Position numbers and translations under genes: made by a program. Below the pieces are notes generated by a model, which saw only the letters and a list, made by a program, of their open reading frames with translations, was not told the origin of the DNA and did not search any database. Positions 7,739-16,649 of a stretch of DNA of 64,000 nucleotides are shown here, one piece after another (within the stretch, counting starts at the first letter, position 1; every line of letters starts with the position of its first letter). Origin of the DNA: Gracilibacillus timonensis (GTDB lineage Bacteria > Bacillota > Bacilli > Bacillales > Amphibacillaceae); the NCBI RefSeq assembly GCF_900086715.1, contig NZ_FLKH01000008.1, positions 124,001-188,000 of the forward strand, given 5' to 3'.

Positions 7739-8495
7739 AATAATTAGAAACAGATGATACGTCTTCTTTTATTTCTTTCAGTAACTTCTTCATCAGCCGA
7801 TGCGATACAAAGCAGATTTCATTATTCTTCATCACAACCTGACCACTGCTTCGGTCCACCTCTACAATATTCTGCTTATTAACGACAAAGGCACGATGAC
7901 AGCGATACAAACACTCATGTAATGTTTCAATCTTGTTCAGTTTGCCATAGAATTCGACTTGACGATTTCTGGCATGAAGAACGATGCGGTGTTTATTAGG
8001 AGAGGTCTCAAAAAACATGATATTATCATATTCTTCAATAATAAATTTACTTTTATTTTTGATATGAATAGTTTGTTTCGTATCTTTTGTCATCAATCGT
8101 TGATAGGCAAGCTTCAAACATTCACTTACCCGCTTCTTAACATGCTGAAAGTCTCCTTTTGTTATATAGTCCATTGCTTCCACTTTATAGGAAAAGGTTA
8201 GTGCCATTAATTCCGGATGTGTAGTGATAAATACCATCGCCCCTTTCTCGTCGTACTCACGAATTTTTGCGGCCAATTCGATTCCTTCTGTTTTCGTCTG
8301 TAACTGCACATCCAAAAAATACATGCCACTTACATCATGCATTTGTACATAATCGATAATATCATTCGGATTTCCCGTAGAAATAGCGATAGACATATCT
8401 AGTGAGGAACCTTCAATGAAAGCTTGAATATATCGTGTCAACTCTTCTCTCTGGCGATTATCATCTTCACAGATAAATATTTCCAGCATTATCAT
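7737..8495 (-). CDS. agrA: LytTR-family response regulator, AgrA-like
   Basis: About 252 residues. The N-terminal receiver domain carries ICEDDNRQREEL (acidic pocket), the phosphoacceptor aspartate in MYFLDVQL near residue 60, and a conserved lysine in DYITKG near 113. The C-terminal LytTR DNA-binding domain (about 140-250) shows MFFETSPNKHRI, FYGKLNKIE and CHRAFVVNKQNIVEV. This is the domain order of AgrA/ComE regulators, activated by a partner kinase to transcribe its own operon. It is the last gene of agrBDCA, starting 10 to 17 bases after the kinase. Several starts (GTG 8498, ATG 8495, ATG 8489) are possible. Confidence 0.88.
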   Translation of the reverse strand: MIMLEIFICEDDNRQREELTRYIQAFIEGSSLDMSIAISTGNPNDIIDYVQMHDVSGMYFLDVQLQTKTEGIELAAKIREYDEKGAMVFITTHPELMALTFSYKVEAMDYITKGDFQHVKKRVSECLKLAYQRLMTKDTKQTIHIKNKSKFIIEEYDNIMFFETSPNKHRIVLHARNRQVEFYGKLNKIETLHECLYRCHRAFVVNKQNIVEVDRSSGQVVMKNNEICFVSHRLMKKLLKEIKEDVSSVSNY

Positions 8496-8505
8496 CACGT
8501 ACTTT

Positions 8506-9798
8506 CTAATATGCTATTCCAATTTCTTGTACAAAATAATCCTCTGCTGTATAGGTATCCAATGTCACTCCTTCGCATTCTGCTAGTATTTCTCTTAAGT
8601 TGCTTAATCCTAACCCCCTGTTCTCTCCTTTAGTTGAAAATCCCTTTTGATAAATTTGGTGAATCGGTGGTACATCACGGTAACTATTCTTCACAATAAT
8701 AAGGTGAGCATGTTCTTTTTCAATAAAGGCGACCTGGATTCGCGGATCTTCCGCGTTCATCGCAGCCTCAATCGCATTATCCAGTATAATTCCCAGGCTA
8801 CGACATAACTTCATGGTATCGATATGTAAATCGTCAACTGGTTCGGTAATATCCACAATCGTTGGAATATTAAGATCCTGTGCCTTGATGATCTTATTAG
8901 AGACGATGCCTTTTACCTCCTGAACCTTTACTTTCGATATCGCACCTAATTGATAATTATTGGATTCAAATTTCTGACCGATGGGGATAATTTTTTCGGA
9001 AAAATATTTCTTTAGTTTCTCTAAATCGTTTAAACTCAAGTATGCAGACATGGTGGATAAAATATTGATATAGTCATGGCGGAATTTTCTAATTTCGTCA
9101 TACTGTAATTCTAATGCTTCCGTGTACTCTCGAAGTTGTTCGTTTTGCACTCTTTCATTCTCCATGCGAAAATTATTGGCTGCTGTACGGATGAGGACGA
9201 TAAACATACTGAATAATAAGATGGTATAAAAGAGAAATAAAATGCTATTCGCTTGTATATTTTCATGGCTGAAGCCTTGCTGTTTACCCATGAAGATGTT
9301 TACATAAAAGATGATGATAGTCATAGCAACAAAGGAAATAATTAACTTCCCATATACTCCTTTAAGAAAACGATATATTTGAAATTTAGTGAATAGTTTT
9401 TTTAGTAGTAAAGATAACGCAATTATTAATAGAAATTGTATGATAAGGACACTAACAATTCTTTGTTCAGCATTCAAGTCCAATATATTCATGCTTTCTA
9501 CAAAAAAAGTAAACATTTGCGCAATATAATCACCTAATACAAATAAAATAACTGGTATAAAAGTAATCAAAATACTAAGAATTGGCTGACCGATCTTTAA
9601 ATACAAACATGCGATAAAGAATATTAATAGAGGAAAAATACCCATAATACCTATGATTGTAAACAATATGTAACCAACTATTTGAGAAACGATAAACATA
9701 AAGGATAATAATCGTAATCCAAATGGTTTTTCAGATAAGATATATATACCTAACACAATAGCTAATAATTGAAAAAAGATCACAAAAAAAGTAAGCAT
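8506..9798 (-). CDS. agrC: GHKL sensor histidine kinase, AgrC-like
   Basis: About 430 residues. Roughly the first 200 form six or seven membrane segments, the peptide-sensing module of AgrC-type receptors. The cytoplasmic part contains the phosphoaccepting histidine in KFRHDYINIL, a characteristic of the HPK10/GHKL class, and the ATP-binding N box GIILDNAIEAA followed by KGFSTKGENRGLGLSNL. Its role would be to bind the cyclic peptide outside the cell and phosphorylate the adjacent LytTR regulator. I prefer ATG at 9796-9798, 8 bases after AAGGTGG; upstream GTG codons are too close. It lies between the peptide gene and the regulator. Confidence 0.9.
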   Translation of the reverse strand: MLTFFVIFFQLLAIVLGIYILSEKPFGLRLLSFMFIVSQIVGYILFTIIGIMGIFPLLIFFIACLYLKIGQPILSILITFIPVILFVLGDYIAQMFTFFVESMNILDLNAEQRIVSVLIIQFLLIIALSLLLKKLFTKFQIYRFLKGVYGKLIISFVAMTIIIFYVNIFMGKQQGFSHENIQANSILFLFYTILLFSMFIVLIRTAANNFRMENERVQNEQLREYTEALELQYDEIRKFRHDYINILSTMSAYLSLNDLEKLKKYFSEKIIPIGQKFESNNYQLGAISKVKVQEVKGIVSNKIIKAQDLNIPTIVDITEPVDDLHIDTMKLCRSLGIILDNAIEAAMNAEDPRIQVAFIEKEHAHLIIVKNSYRDVPPIHQIYQKGFSTKGENRGLGLSNLREILAECEGVTLDTYTAEDYFVQEIGIAY

Positions 9799-9852
9799 AA
9801 ACATCACCACCTTGTTTTATGCTTACAGTATAGCACATATTTCTATGAAAAT

Positions 9853-10026
9853 TTACTTATCTAGACGATCTTGTCGCAATAATTCTTTAGGAACTTCTGG
9901 TTCATAGGAAAAACCAATACATTGAGAGCCGATCGAATCCTTGCCAACTTTCATTGCAACGTTTCCTGCAACCTTTGCCACACCTTGCTTCATGCCATCA
10001 GCCAACTTGTTCTTCATAAGATTCAT
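9853..10026 (-). CDS. agrD: AgrD-like cyclic peptide pheromone precursor
   Basis: A 57-residue precursor with an amphipathic, basic N-terminal helix, a core region, and an acidic charged tail. The core is SIGSQCIGFS with Cys36, followed by YEPEVPKELL. By alignment with Staphylococcus AgrD (core ending before DEVEVPKEL), the predicted thiolactone ring is Cys-Ile-Gly-Phe-Ser, with the YEPEVPKEL stretch as the AgrB recognition and cleavage tail. The exocyclic tail length cannot be predicted. The gene overlaps agrB by about 29 bases. Start is uncertain: ATG 10035 lies two bases after AAAGGAG, ATG 10026 eleven; both give the same core. Confidence 0.85.
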   Translation of the reverse strand: MNLMKNKLADGMKQGVAKVAGNVAMKVGKDSIGSQCIGFSYEPEVPKELLRQDRLDK

Positions 10027-10633
10027 AATTATCATAGCTCCTTTGCAAAATTTTATATGAAACTGGAAGTATGCTAATCACTTGAATAGCCACTCCAGCT
10101 ATCACCATGGTTTTTATCATCGCTATTGGTACAACCAACGCAACGATCATTAGTATAATACATGTAAGAACCGACTTATTACGTAACTTCTTGCGCTTCT
10201 TTTCCCCAATTAACGGGTGCTTTTCTGTATCTGCCGGGGCAAAATAATAGATACTTAGAATACTTAACAAAAATAGAGCCCCTATCACATAATTGCCAAG
10301 TACCACATCCCTTAAAAAGTAAGGGATTACAACAAACAGTACAACACTTACTATGGTACACACAATACTTGATTTAGCGTGTAACCCGAAAGAATATCTG
10401 CGTAGTAGCACATAAGCGCCATGGAGGATCAATGTTTCCCAAAAAACCTGTAAGAGGAAAGCTAAACCATATACGATAATTCCTTTGGTTAGATTCGTTA
10501 GAATAACCTCTATCCCTAGCTTCATCTTGAGGTAGTCTAGCTCTTCCATACTATTTTTCCCTTTTATCCATAAAGACATCCTGTTGGCAGCTCTTTCTGG
10601 CATTGCTTCAATTCTTTCAAGTTTGGATAGCAA
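9998..10633 (-). CDS. agrB: AgrB-like pheromone-processing membrane protease
   Basis: About 211 residues with five to six membrane segments. AgrB cleaves the C-terminal tail of AgrD and forms the thiolactone. The catalytic pair of the family is visible as His85 and Cys92 within RYSFGLHAKSSIVC, with the same seven-residue spacing as His77/Cys84 of S. aureus AgrB. The N-terminal amphipathic stretch (ERAANRMSLWIKG) is also typical. I chose TTG at 10631-10633, eight bases after GGAG; a GTG at 10640-10642 overlaps that site. First gene of the agrBDCA operon. Confidence 0.9.
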   Translation of the reverse strand: MLSKLERIEAMPERAANRMSLWIKGKNSMEELDYLKMKLGIEVILTNLTKGIIVYGLAFLLQVFWETLILHGAYVLLRRYSFGLHAKSSIVCTIVSVVLFVVIPYFLRDVVLGNYVIGALFLLSILSIYYFAPADTEKHPLIGEKKRKKLRNKSVLTCIILMIVALVVPIAMIKTMVIAGVAIQVISILPVSYKILQRSYDNYESYEEQVG

Positions 10634-10654
10634 GACTATCACTCCATCAACTAA

Positions 10655-10728
10655 ATTTCTATCAGTTTATCACAACTTTCTACAAAATATTTATGCCTAT
10701 TCCTAAATGATCACTTTTTGTTCCTAAA
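10655..10728 (-). promoter_or_regulatory. Candidate agr promoter with 9-12-9 direct repeat
   Basis: On the minus strand TTTAGGAAC (10720-10728) is followed exactly 12 bases later by TTTAGGAAT (10699-10707), a 21-base period. LytTR regulators such as AgrA bind 9-base direct repeats separated by 12 bases. About 30 bases on is an extended -10 candidate TGTGATAAA, then agrB. This is a motif-based prediction. Confidence 0.6.
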
Positions 10729-10901
10729 CGAATGAAAAAGATGCCTTTAGGTCTAATGACATGTTTTTTGTCGATATTGGAGTTTTTTAGTATTAGAAAA
10801 ATAATCCAGGTACCGCTCTGATGAAATAAAATGCCCCAGCATTTGCCGGATCCTGCCTTAATCAAGACAATGTTCATCAATGAAAATACAATGTCTTCAT
10901 C

Positions 10902-12323
10902 TTAACGATCAATTAAATATTGTCCATTAGAAGCAATTACTTCTTGGTACCAAGTAAAACTATCTTTTTTTATCCTTTCTAGTTTTTTCACATCATGATC
11001 ATCGCGATCCACGTAGACAAAACCATAACGTTTTCTAAAACCACTAGATGTACTCAGTAAATCTATAAAAGACCAAGCCATATATCCCCATATTTCTACT
11101 CCATCTTTCATTGCTAATTGCAACTGTTGCAGATGTTTGTTTAAGAAATCTATCCTCTCTTGATCATGAATTTTTTGATCACCCGTTACTTGATCCAAGG
11201 TCCCAATACCATTTTCCGTAATCATTATCGGAATATGATATCGATCGTAAAGTTCATTTAACAGATAACGAAAACCGATTGGATCAATCTCCCAATCCCA
11301 TCTGGTCTTGTCTGTATATGTATTGGCAGCCCCTTCAAAAATACCAGGTATATTATCAAATTGTGTATCGTCATCTTCACCATCATAATTAAGCTTTAAT
11401 TCTTTTTTCTCGGCTTCTGCTGAAATATATTTCACAACACGGGATTGGTAATAATTAATTCCAATAAAATCTGGTTTCGCAGATTTTATTATAGCCATAT
11501 CTCCTCTCTCAATGGTAGGCTCTAACCCGTTTTCTACTAGATAATTCCACACAAAAGATCTATATTCGCCTTTCATATATAGATCCATAAATAAATATGT
11601 TCTTAAATCATCTGCATGTCTGGCTGCTAAAACATCTTCTGGTTTAGATGTTGCTGGATAATTTGGAATGATACCTAGAGCTGGTCCTATCTTTGCTTCT
11701 GGCAACATTTCACGGCACAGTTTTACTGCTTTTGCATGCGCTAAAGTCATAATATGATTCATTTCATATTTCTGTTTCTCTAATGGCACGTCAGGCGCAA
11801 ACTCCATTAAATACGGTAACTGAAACATATTACTTTGCTCATTAATAGTTAGCCAGTAGTTCACATCAGGAAATTGAGTAAAAAGCACCTCACAAAATTC
11901 CTCAAAATCTACAATTACTTTCCTAGAAGACCACCCACCATATTCCTCTTGTAAGCATTGCGGTAAATCAAAATGGTAAATAGTAACAATAGGTTCTATT
12001 TGATATGCTTTTAATTTATCCAAGATACGACGATAAAATGATATTCCCTCTTGATTTATCTCTCCACGACCGTTGGGTAAAATTCTTGGCCAAGCAATAG
12101 AAAAACGATAGGCCTTTAACCCAAGCTCTCTCATAAGCTCAATGTCTTCTTCCCAGTGCTGATAATGACCAGAAGCGACACTAGGATCTGCATAATTACT
12201 GTTCATATTCTTTTCGACAACCGATAATGTTTTCCCATGAGTCAGATGTTCACCTTCGATTTGATAAGCAGAGGTTGCTGCCCCCCAAAGAAAGGAATCT
12301 GGAAATCGTTTATTTATTTGCAT
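10902..12323 (-). CDS. 6-phospho-beta-glucosidase, glycoside hydrolase family 1
   Basis: A 473-residue GH1 enzyme that hydrolyses phosphorylated cellobiose or aryl-beta-glucosides delivered by the PTS. The family N-terminal signature FPDSFLWGAATSAYQIEG is at residues 6-23; the acid/base glutamate is in WLTINEQSN near 170 and the nucleophile in PIMITENGIG near 370. Length is standard. Start is ATG 12321-12323, behind AAAGGTG. The last gene of a PTS operon (IIB, IIC, IIA, hydrolase), whose IIA gene ends 29 bases upstream. Regulation is expected from the divergent PRD activator. Exact substrate (cellobiose, salicin, arbutin) is inferred from neighbours only. Confidence 0.92.
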   Translation of the reverse strand: MQINKRFPDSFLWGAATSAYQIEGEHLTHGKTLSVVEKNMNSNYADPSVASGHYQHWEEDIELMRELGLKAYRFSIAWPRILPNGRGEINQEGISFYRRILDKLKAYQIEPIVTIYHFDLPQCLQEEYGGWSSRKVIVDFEEFCEVLFTQFPDVNYWLTINEQSNMFQLPYLMEFAPDVPLEKQKYEMNHIMTLAHAKAVKLCREMLPEAKIGPALGIIPNYPATSKPEDVLAARHADDLRTYLFMDLYMKGEYRSFVWNYLVENGLEPTIERGDMAIIKSAKPDFIGINYYQSRVVKYISAEAEKKELKLNYDGEDDDTQFDNIPGIFEGAANTYTDKTRWDWEIDPIGFRYLLNELYDRYHIPIMITENGIGTLDQVTGDQKIHDQERIDFLNKHLQQLQLAMKDGVEIWGYMAWSFIDLLSTSSGFRKRYGFVYVDRDDHDVKKLERIKKDSFTWYQEVIASNGQYLIDR

Positions 12324-12352
12324 AGACACCTTTATCACTTCCAATCGGTTTA

Positions 12353-12712
12353 TTACTGTTCTTCTAATTTTTTTATTCTTTGATCGAATGAACGAGAGAT
12401 TTGCAATAAATTCTTTGCTATATTCCATTCACTCATAACCGTCATCAAATGATCTTGTGCATGAGTAAATAACGTTGAGAAAATAATCTCTTCTCCTTTT
12501 GCCTCTTTTTGGATTGTATCTGTCTGTACAGAGTGGGCTTGAGACATATGCTTTTTCGCTTGTGCCAACGATTCTTCAGCTAATGAAAAATCAAATGTTT
12601 CTATGTGTTTTAAAGCAACTTGAATATCTGCACGTGCATTACCTGCCCCTAATATGATTTGCATCGCGACTTCTTGTAATGCCTCTTTGTTATCTTGACT
12701 CAAATGGATCAT
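12353..12712 (-). CDS. PTS lactose/cellobiose-family IIA component
   Basis: A 119-residue soluble phosphocarrier. Typical features are the N-terminal helix bundle (QIILGAGNARADIQVAL) and the phosphorylated histidine in TLFTHAQDHLMT near residue 84. It passes phosphate from HPr to the IIB domain. The family forms trimers of three-helix bundles. It lies 23 bases downstream of the IIC gene and just before the hydrolase. The lactose/cellobiose class call is supported by length and by the neighbouring IIB and IIC. Confidence 0.92.
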   Translation of the reverse strand: MIHLSQDNKEALQEVAMQIILGAGNARADIQVALKHIETFDFSLAEESLAQAKKHMSQAHSVQTDTIQKEAKGEEIIFSTLFTHAQDHLMTVMSEWNIAKNLLQISRSFDQRIKKLEEQ

Positions 12713-12735
12713 CTCCCAAAATTGATAAATTAGGC

Positions 12736-13968
12736 TTACGCCTCTGCTTCTTCTGCTACTTTTTGTTTGTCATAAACCTTGACAAATGGATACCATATAA
12801 TAAATGATACAATGAAGTTAACAAGTAAAAGTAGTAAGCCACTAATGTCTGTATTCACTAAATAGGTGGAAATCCCAATTGGTAAATACCATAACTGCAA
12901 CACCTCTGCTGGCAATGTAATAACTCCAAATGAAAGCACCAGATAAGTGATGGCAGGCATCACAATACCATTTAACCACATCGGGATCATTAAGATTGGA
13001 TTAAAGGCAACAGGAGATCCAAATACCACAGGTTCATTAATGTTAAAAATAGATGGTACAATAGTCACTCGACTAATCGCCTTCAAATGATTCGATTTTG
13101 CAATAACAAGCATGATAATTACCAATGGCAATGTGGTTCCCATACCACCAATCCAAATCCATGCCATTAACGTTTCAAACGTATGAATATTAGCAGGATT
13201 CAAGCCTTGTGCCACTTGACTTGCATTCTGTTCAATTCCTGCAATCCACATCGGAAACACAACCGGGTACAAGGCCCATGGACTGATACCAAAAGTATAT
13301 AAAAACACACAAATAAAAGTAAGAATAACAAAACCAACAAAGCTTTGACCAATACTATTCAGCGGTTCAAATAGACTAAGAATCGAAGCATAAAGATCGA
13401 AACTCCCAACAATAGTAGCAAGCCATCCAGCTACTAATAAAAGGGTAATCGGTACAATTGTATCAAACCAAACAATAATAAAATCAGGTAAGGAGCTTGA
13501 TTCTTTAAAAAATGAGATCTTACTAAATAAATTAAAAACAAATCCTACTAATAAACCAACGATAATAGCAACAAACATGCCGTTAGCACCGAATCTCTCA
13601 AAGGAAAAAATTATTTGTCCATCTTCATTAAAGGTTGGTGAAAGTAATAATAAAAACATCGCTGCACCAGTCAATCCGGCAATTAGTTTCCGATCATTCT
13701 TCTTCAACTTTTCCATAATAAAATATGGTGCTAAAAATGAGATAAATAAACTCATTAAACCAAACGAAAAATCACTAATAGGCTGTAAATTCGGCATATT
13801 AGGTATCACATCGTTTAGGATCATAATTAAGGTAATTAATGATCCAACAAGTATCAAAGGCAATACGCCCATGATAGATTCTTGGATGGCTGATACCCAA
13901 GCATTTCGTGTGATTTTGTTCATCTTAGGTGCAAATGATCGATTCATATATTCAATTAGTTTGTTCAT
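12736..13968 (-). CDS. PTS cellobiose-family IIC permease
   Basis: A 410-residue membrane component with about ten hydrophobic segments; it binds and translocates the disaccharide while IIB phosphorylates it. Family-typical stretches include NEPVVFGSPVAFNPILMIPM near residue 315, WIGGMGTTLPL near 272 and the N-terminal SFAPKMNKITRNAWVSAIQESIMG. Compared with usual EIICs of about 430-450 residues it is slightly short but complete. Start ATG 13966-13968 follows a GGTGGGAT-type site. It lies between IIB (20 bases upstream) and IIA. Confidence 0.92.
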   Translation of the reverse strand: MNKLIEYMNRSFAPKMNKITRNAWVSAIQESIMGVLPLILVGSLITLIMILNDVIPNMPNLQPISDFSFGLMSLFISFLAPYFIMEKLKKNDRKLIAGLTGAAMFLLLLSPTFNEDGQIIFSFERFGANGMFVAIIVGLLVGFVFNLFSKISFFKESSSLPDFIIVWFDTIVPITLLLVAGWLATIVGSFDLYASILSLFEPLNSIGQSFVGFVILTFICVFLYTFGISPWALYPVVFPMWIAGIEQNASQVAQGLNPANIHTFETLMAWIWIGGMGTTLPLVIIMLVIAKSNHLKAISRVTIVPSIFNINEPVVFGSPVAFNPILMIPMWLNGIVMPAITYLVLSFGVITLPAEVLQLWYLPIGISTYLVNTDISGLLLLLVNFIVSFIIWYPFVKVYDKQKVAEEAEA

Positions 13969-13988
13969 GCTTATCCCACCTTAATGAA

Positions 13989-14303
13989 TTATTCTAAACC
14001 CAATTCTTTTACAATAATGTCCAGACCTTTCTCACCATTCAATGTGCCGTATGTCATCTGATCAATGATTTGATACGGGATATTTGTACCAGCAAGCTGA
14101 TCGGCAATATCGTCTTGAATATAGCTTAGATGGGGGGCAATTAACACCATCGCAATCTTGTCCATATAATCATTTAATTCTGACTCTCCACGAGCAATTA
14201 CTTCCACTTCTAAACTTTTTTTCTTAGCTGCCTTTCGAATATTCTGTGCAAGAAAACCACTTGAGGCTCCTCCACTACAAATTAATAAGATGGTTTTTTT
14301 CAT
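13989..14303 (-). CDS. PTS lactose/cellobiose-family IIB component
   Basis: A 104-residue cytosolic phosphocarrier whose phosphorylated cysteine is Cys9 in ILLICSGGASSGFLA, the signature loop of the cellobiose/chitobiose IIB class. The rest (LIAPHLSYIQDDI, KGLDIIVKEL) also fits. First gene of the operon; ATG follows AAGGAGG. Its promoter would lie in the 159-base gap shared with the divergent activator. Confidence 0.93.
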   Translation of the reverse strand: MKKTILLICSGGASSGFLAQNIRKAAKKKSLEVEVIARGESELNDYMDKIAMVLIAPHLSYIQDDIADQLAGTNIPYQIIDQMTYGTLNGEKGLDIIVKELGLE

Positions 14304-14462
14304 TTCTAAATCCTCCTTGTTTTTGTGTACTTATATTATGGCAAATTGGTGGCATGCTAACCAATATCTATCTTGCCTACCCATTGGAAATAACTTTATT
14401 TTCGAGATAGAATTGAATTGAACTATAATGAAATCAATGGTTGAAAAGGAGGGATATGGTTT
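14304..14462. promoter_or_regulatory. Divergent promoter region between PTS operon and its activator
   Basis: The gap contains TATAAT at 14420-14425 pointing to the activator gene, and on the minus strand CATAATATAAG upstream of the IIB gene. An imperfect palindrome TTGGTGGCATGCTAACCAA (14346-14364) lies between them and is a reasonable operator for the PRD activator. No cre site was convincing. Confidence 0.45.
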
Positions 14463-16367
14463 ATGAAAGAGAAAAATATCGAAGCGCTGATTCAAATACT
14501 GAAGGAACAGCAGGACTGGCTGACTACAAATGAAATATTACATTACTTAAATATTTCTTCCCGTACATTGAGGAATTATATCCAGTATATTAATGAACAA
14601 TATCGACCATCGCTTTCGATAGAATCGTCCAGTGCTGGATATCGTTTAAAAACAGACCATGAACAAGTTATCTTTCAACCGATGGATATGAATCCGAAAA
14701 ACAGAGTATACTATATCCTTCAGCAATTGATTTTAGTAGAAGAGGGGCTCGATATATTTGACTTGAGTGAGTATATGTTTGTAAGCGTACCGACTATTGA
14801 AAAAGACCTTATCGAATGCCGGAAACTGACCTCAGATTACAACTTAAGCATTGATCGCACTCAAGATCGTCTCTTTCTGCATGGAAAAGAAATTGACAAA
14901 CGAAAAATAATGAGCTTTATTTATTATAAGGAATACAATACTACCTTTTATAACATTATTGATCTAGAAAAAATATTTGGTTATGAGCTACACACTTTTA
15001 AAGAAGAGTTATTGGAAATCGTTCAACAGCATGGCTATGATATTAACGAATACACATTAGGTAATATTATTTATCACATTATTATATCAATTGAACGCAT
15101 GCAGGATAATCAATACGTTCATCATCTAGCCTATCCATATAAAGAAACATTTATTTCCATGACCATTGTCCATGAAATTCAAGACTTAATTGAATCATAC
15201 TTCCATGTTCATATGGACAAAAATGAATTATATTATTTACAAGCACTGATTAGTAGTAAAACGACTAATTTATCAGAAGATAAAGGAAATATAGTTAAAG
15301 CACCATTTTGGAATCTAATTCATGAGATCATCGAAAAAGTGAATGAAAATTATTTCATTAATTTGGAAGATGATGAATTTAAAACCAAGTTTGCTCTGCA
15401 TGTTCAGAACTTGGTGATAAGAACTTCTAATCACTTTTCATCCAAAAATCCTTTAACACAGTCAATTAAAACGTCTTCTCCACTTATTTATGATTTATCT
15501 GTCTATATCAGTAATTTGATTTCAGAAAAATTAGATATAGACTTGCATGAAGATGAAATCACCTATATTGCATTACATGTAGGAAGCTGCTTAGAATTAA
15601 AACAAAAACACCATGATCAGCTTGAGGTTATACTAATTTGTCCAGCTTATAATAATTTACAATTTCAACTAAAGGAGAAAATAGAGCATTACTTTGCTAA
15701 CCAGTTACGTGTGGTAAAAATAATAACGAGAGTGGATAAAGAATTAACTGACATAAAAACAGATTTTCTTATTTCTACTGTAGAAGTGCCATTACATCTG
15801 AATCTTTCGCAGGTAGTTATTAGTACTTTTTTAACCTCTGATGATGTACTTAATATACAAAAACTACTCAACAGGAAAAAGAAGGAAAAACGGCAGCAAC
15901 ATATAAAACAAAATCTTCTGTCTCTATTTGACCGTCGTCTTTTTATGTTAAGTGATCAGACATTTAATGACGAGTTTGAAGTAATCCCTTTTATCACAGA
16001 GAAAATGGCCACGCTTCATTTAGTGAAAGACGATTTTATTGATAACGTAATAAAAAGAGAGAAGCTATCCTCTACCTCGTTCAACAATATTGTAGCCGTC
16101 CCCCATTCTATCCATATGGATGCTTTGCAAACAACTATTGCTGTACTAATTACCAAGAAACCGATCAAATGGGGGGAAGCAGATAACATTCGAATTGTCT
16201 CGTTAATTGCTATGAACAAGAATGAACGCAATATATATCGGGATATATATGACGAATACATTAAAATTCTTTCTAGCCCTTCAAATGTGAGTAAACTTGC
16301 AAATTCCAAATCCTATGAAGCATTCATTGACCAATTAATGGATTTTATTGATCAGCAGGAAACATAA
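14463..16367 (+). CDS. PRD-containing transcriptional activator of the PTS operon (LicR/CelR type)
   Basis: A 634-residue modular regulator. In order: N-terminal helix-turn-helix domains (about 1-150, with TTNEILHYLNISSRTLRNYIQ and LSEYMFVSVPTIEKDL), two PTS regulation domains (about 180-290 and 295-400, with phosphorylatable histidines in IIYHIIISIER, LHVQNLV and YIALHVGS), a IIB-like domain (about 405-490) and a mannitol/fructose-type IIA domain at the C-terminus with VAVPHSIHMDA. HPr and the operon's IIB would control it by phosphorylation. The IIB-like domain has ICPAYNN instead of the usual cysteine loop followed by GxGTS. It diverges from the PTS operon it should activate. Confidence 0.9.
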   Translation: MKEKNIEALIQILKEQQDWLTTNEILHYLNISSRTLRNYIQYINEQYRPSLSIESSSAGYRLKTDHEQVIFQPMDMNPKNRVYYILQQLILVEEGLDIFDLSEYMFVSVPTIEKDLIECRKLTSDYNLSIDRTQDRLFLHGKEIDKRKIMSFIYYKEYNTTFYNIIDLEKIFGYELHTFKEELLEIVQQHGYDINEYTLGNIIYHIIISIERMQDNQYVHHLAYPYKETFISMTIVHEIQDLIESYFHVHMDKNELYYLQALISSKTTNLSEDKGNIVKAPFWNLIHEIIEKVNENYFINLEDDEFKTKFALHVQNLVIRTSNHFSSKNPLTQSIKTSSPLIYDLSVYISNLISEKLDIDLHEDEITYIALHVGSCLELKQKHHDQLEVILICPAYNNLQFQLKEKIEHYFANQLRVVKIITRVDKELTDIKTDFLISTVEVPLHLNLSQVVISTFLTSDDVLNIQKLLNRKKKEKRQQHIKQNLLSLFDRRLFMLSDQTFNDEFEVIPFITEKMATLHLVKDDFIDNVIKREKLSSTSFNNIVAVPHSIHMDALQTTIAVLITKKPIKWGEADNIRIVSLIAMNKNERNIYRDIYDEYIKILSSPSNVSKLANSKSYEAFIDQLMDFIDQQET

Positions 16368-16372
16368 AAAAT

Positions 16373-16408
16373 AAAAGTCATGCCCTTGATGGACATGGCT
16401 TTTTCTTT
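16373..16408 (+). terminator. Terminator after the PRD activator
   Basis: AAAAGTCATGCCC pairs with GGACATGGCTTTTT around a short loop and is followed by a T-rich tail. Confidence 0.75.
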
Positions 16409-16649
16409 TCACAAAATAGCTTTAATCTCTTTAAAAAAGGGAATACATTACCAGAACAAAAAAGGACGTTAGACATCCTATCTATATTTAATTGATTATC
16501 TATGTATAGTCCGAATAATTAGGCATTATCAACAGTTATATTTTTTATTTCAAGCAAAAATTCAATCTAAAAAGCAGGAAAATGGCAGTTTAATGGAGAA
16601 ATAAGTTCTACCATGTCCAATTCTGTCTTCAAAGAGAGGGGTAAACAAG

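Noticed and set aside
7337-7747. 136-codon plus-strand frame over the palindromic element
   Set aside because: Composition follows the inverted-repeat structure, and it runs into the convergent regulator gene.
10680-10880. 66-codon frame between the agr operon and the glucosidase
   Set aside because: It covers the candidate agr operator and has no ribosome binding site or recognisable protein features.
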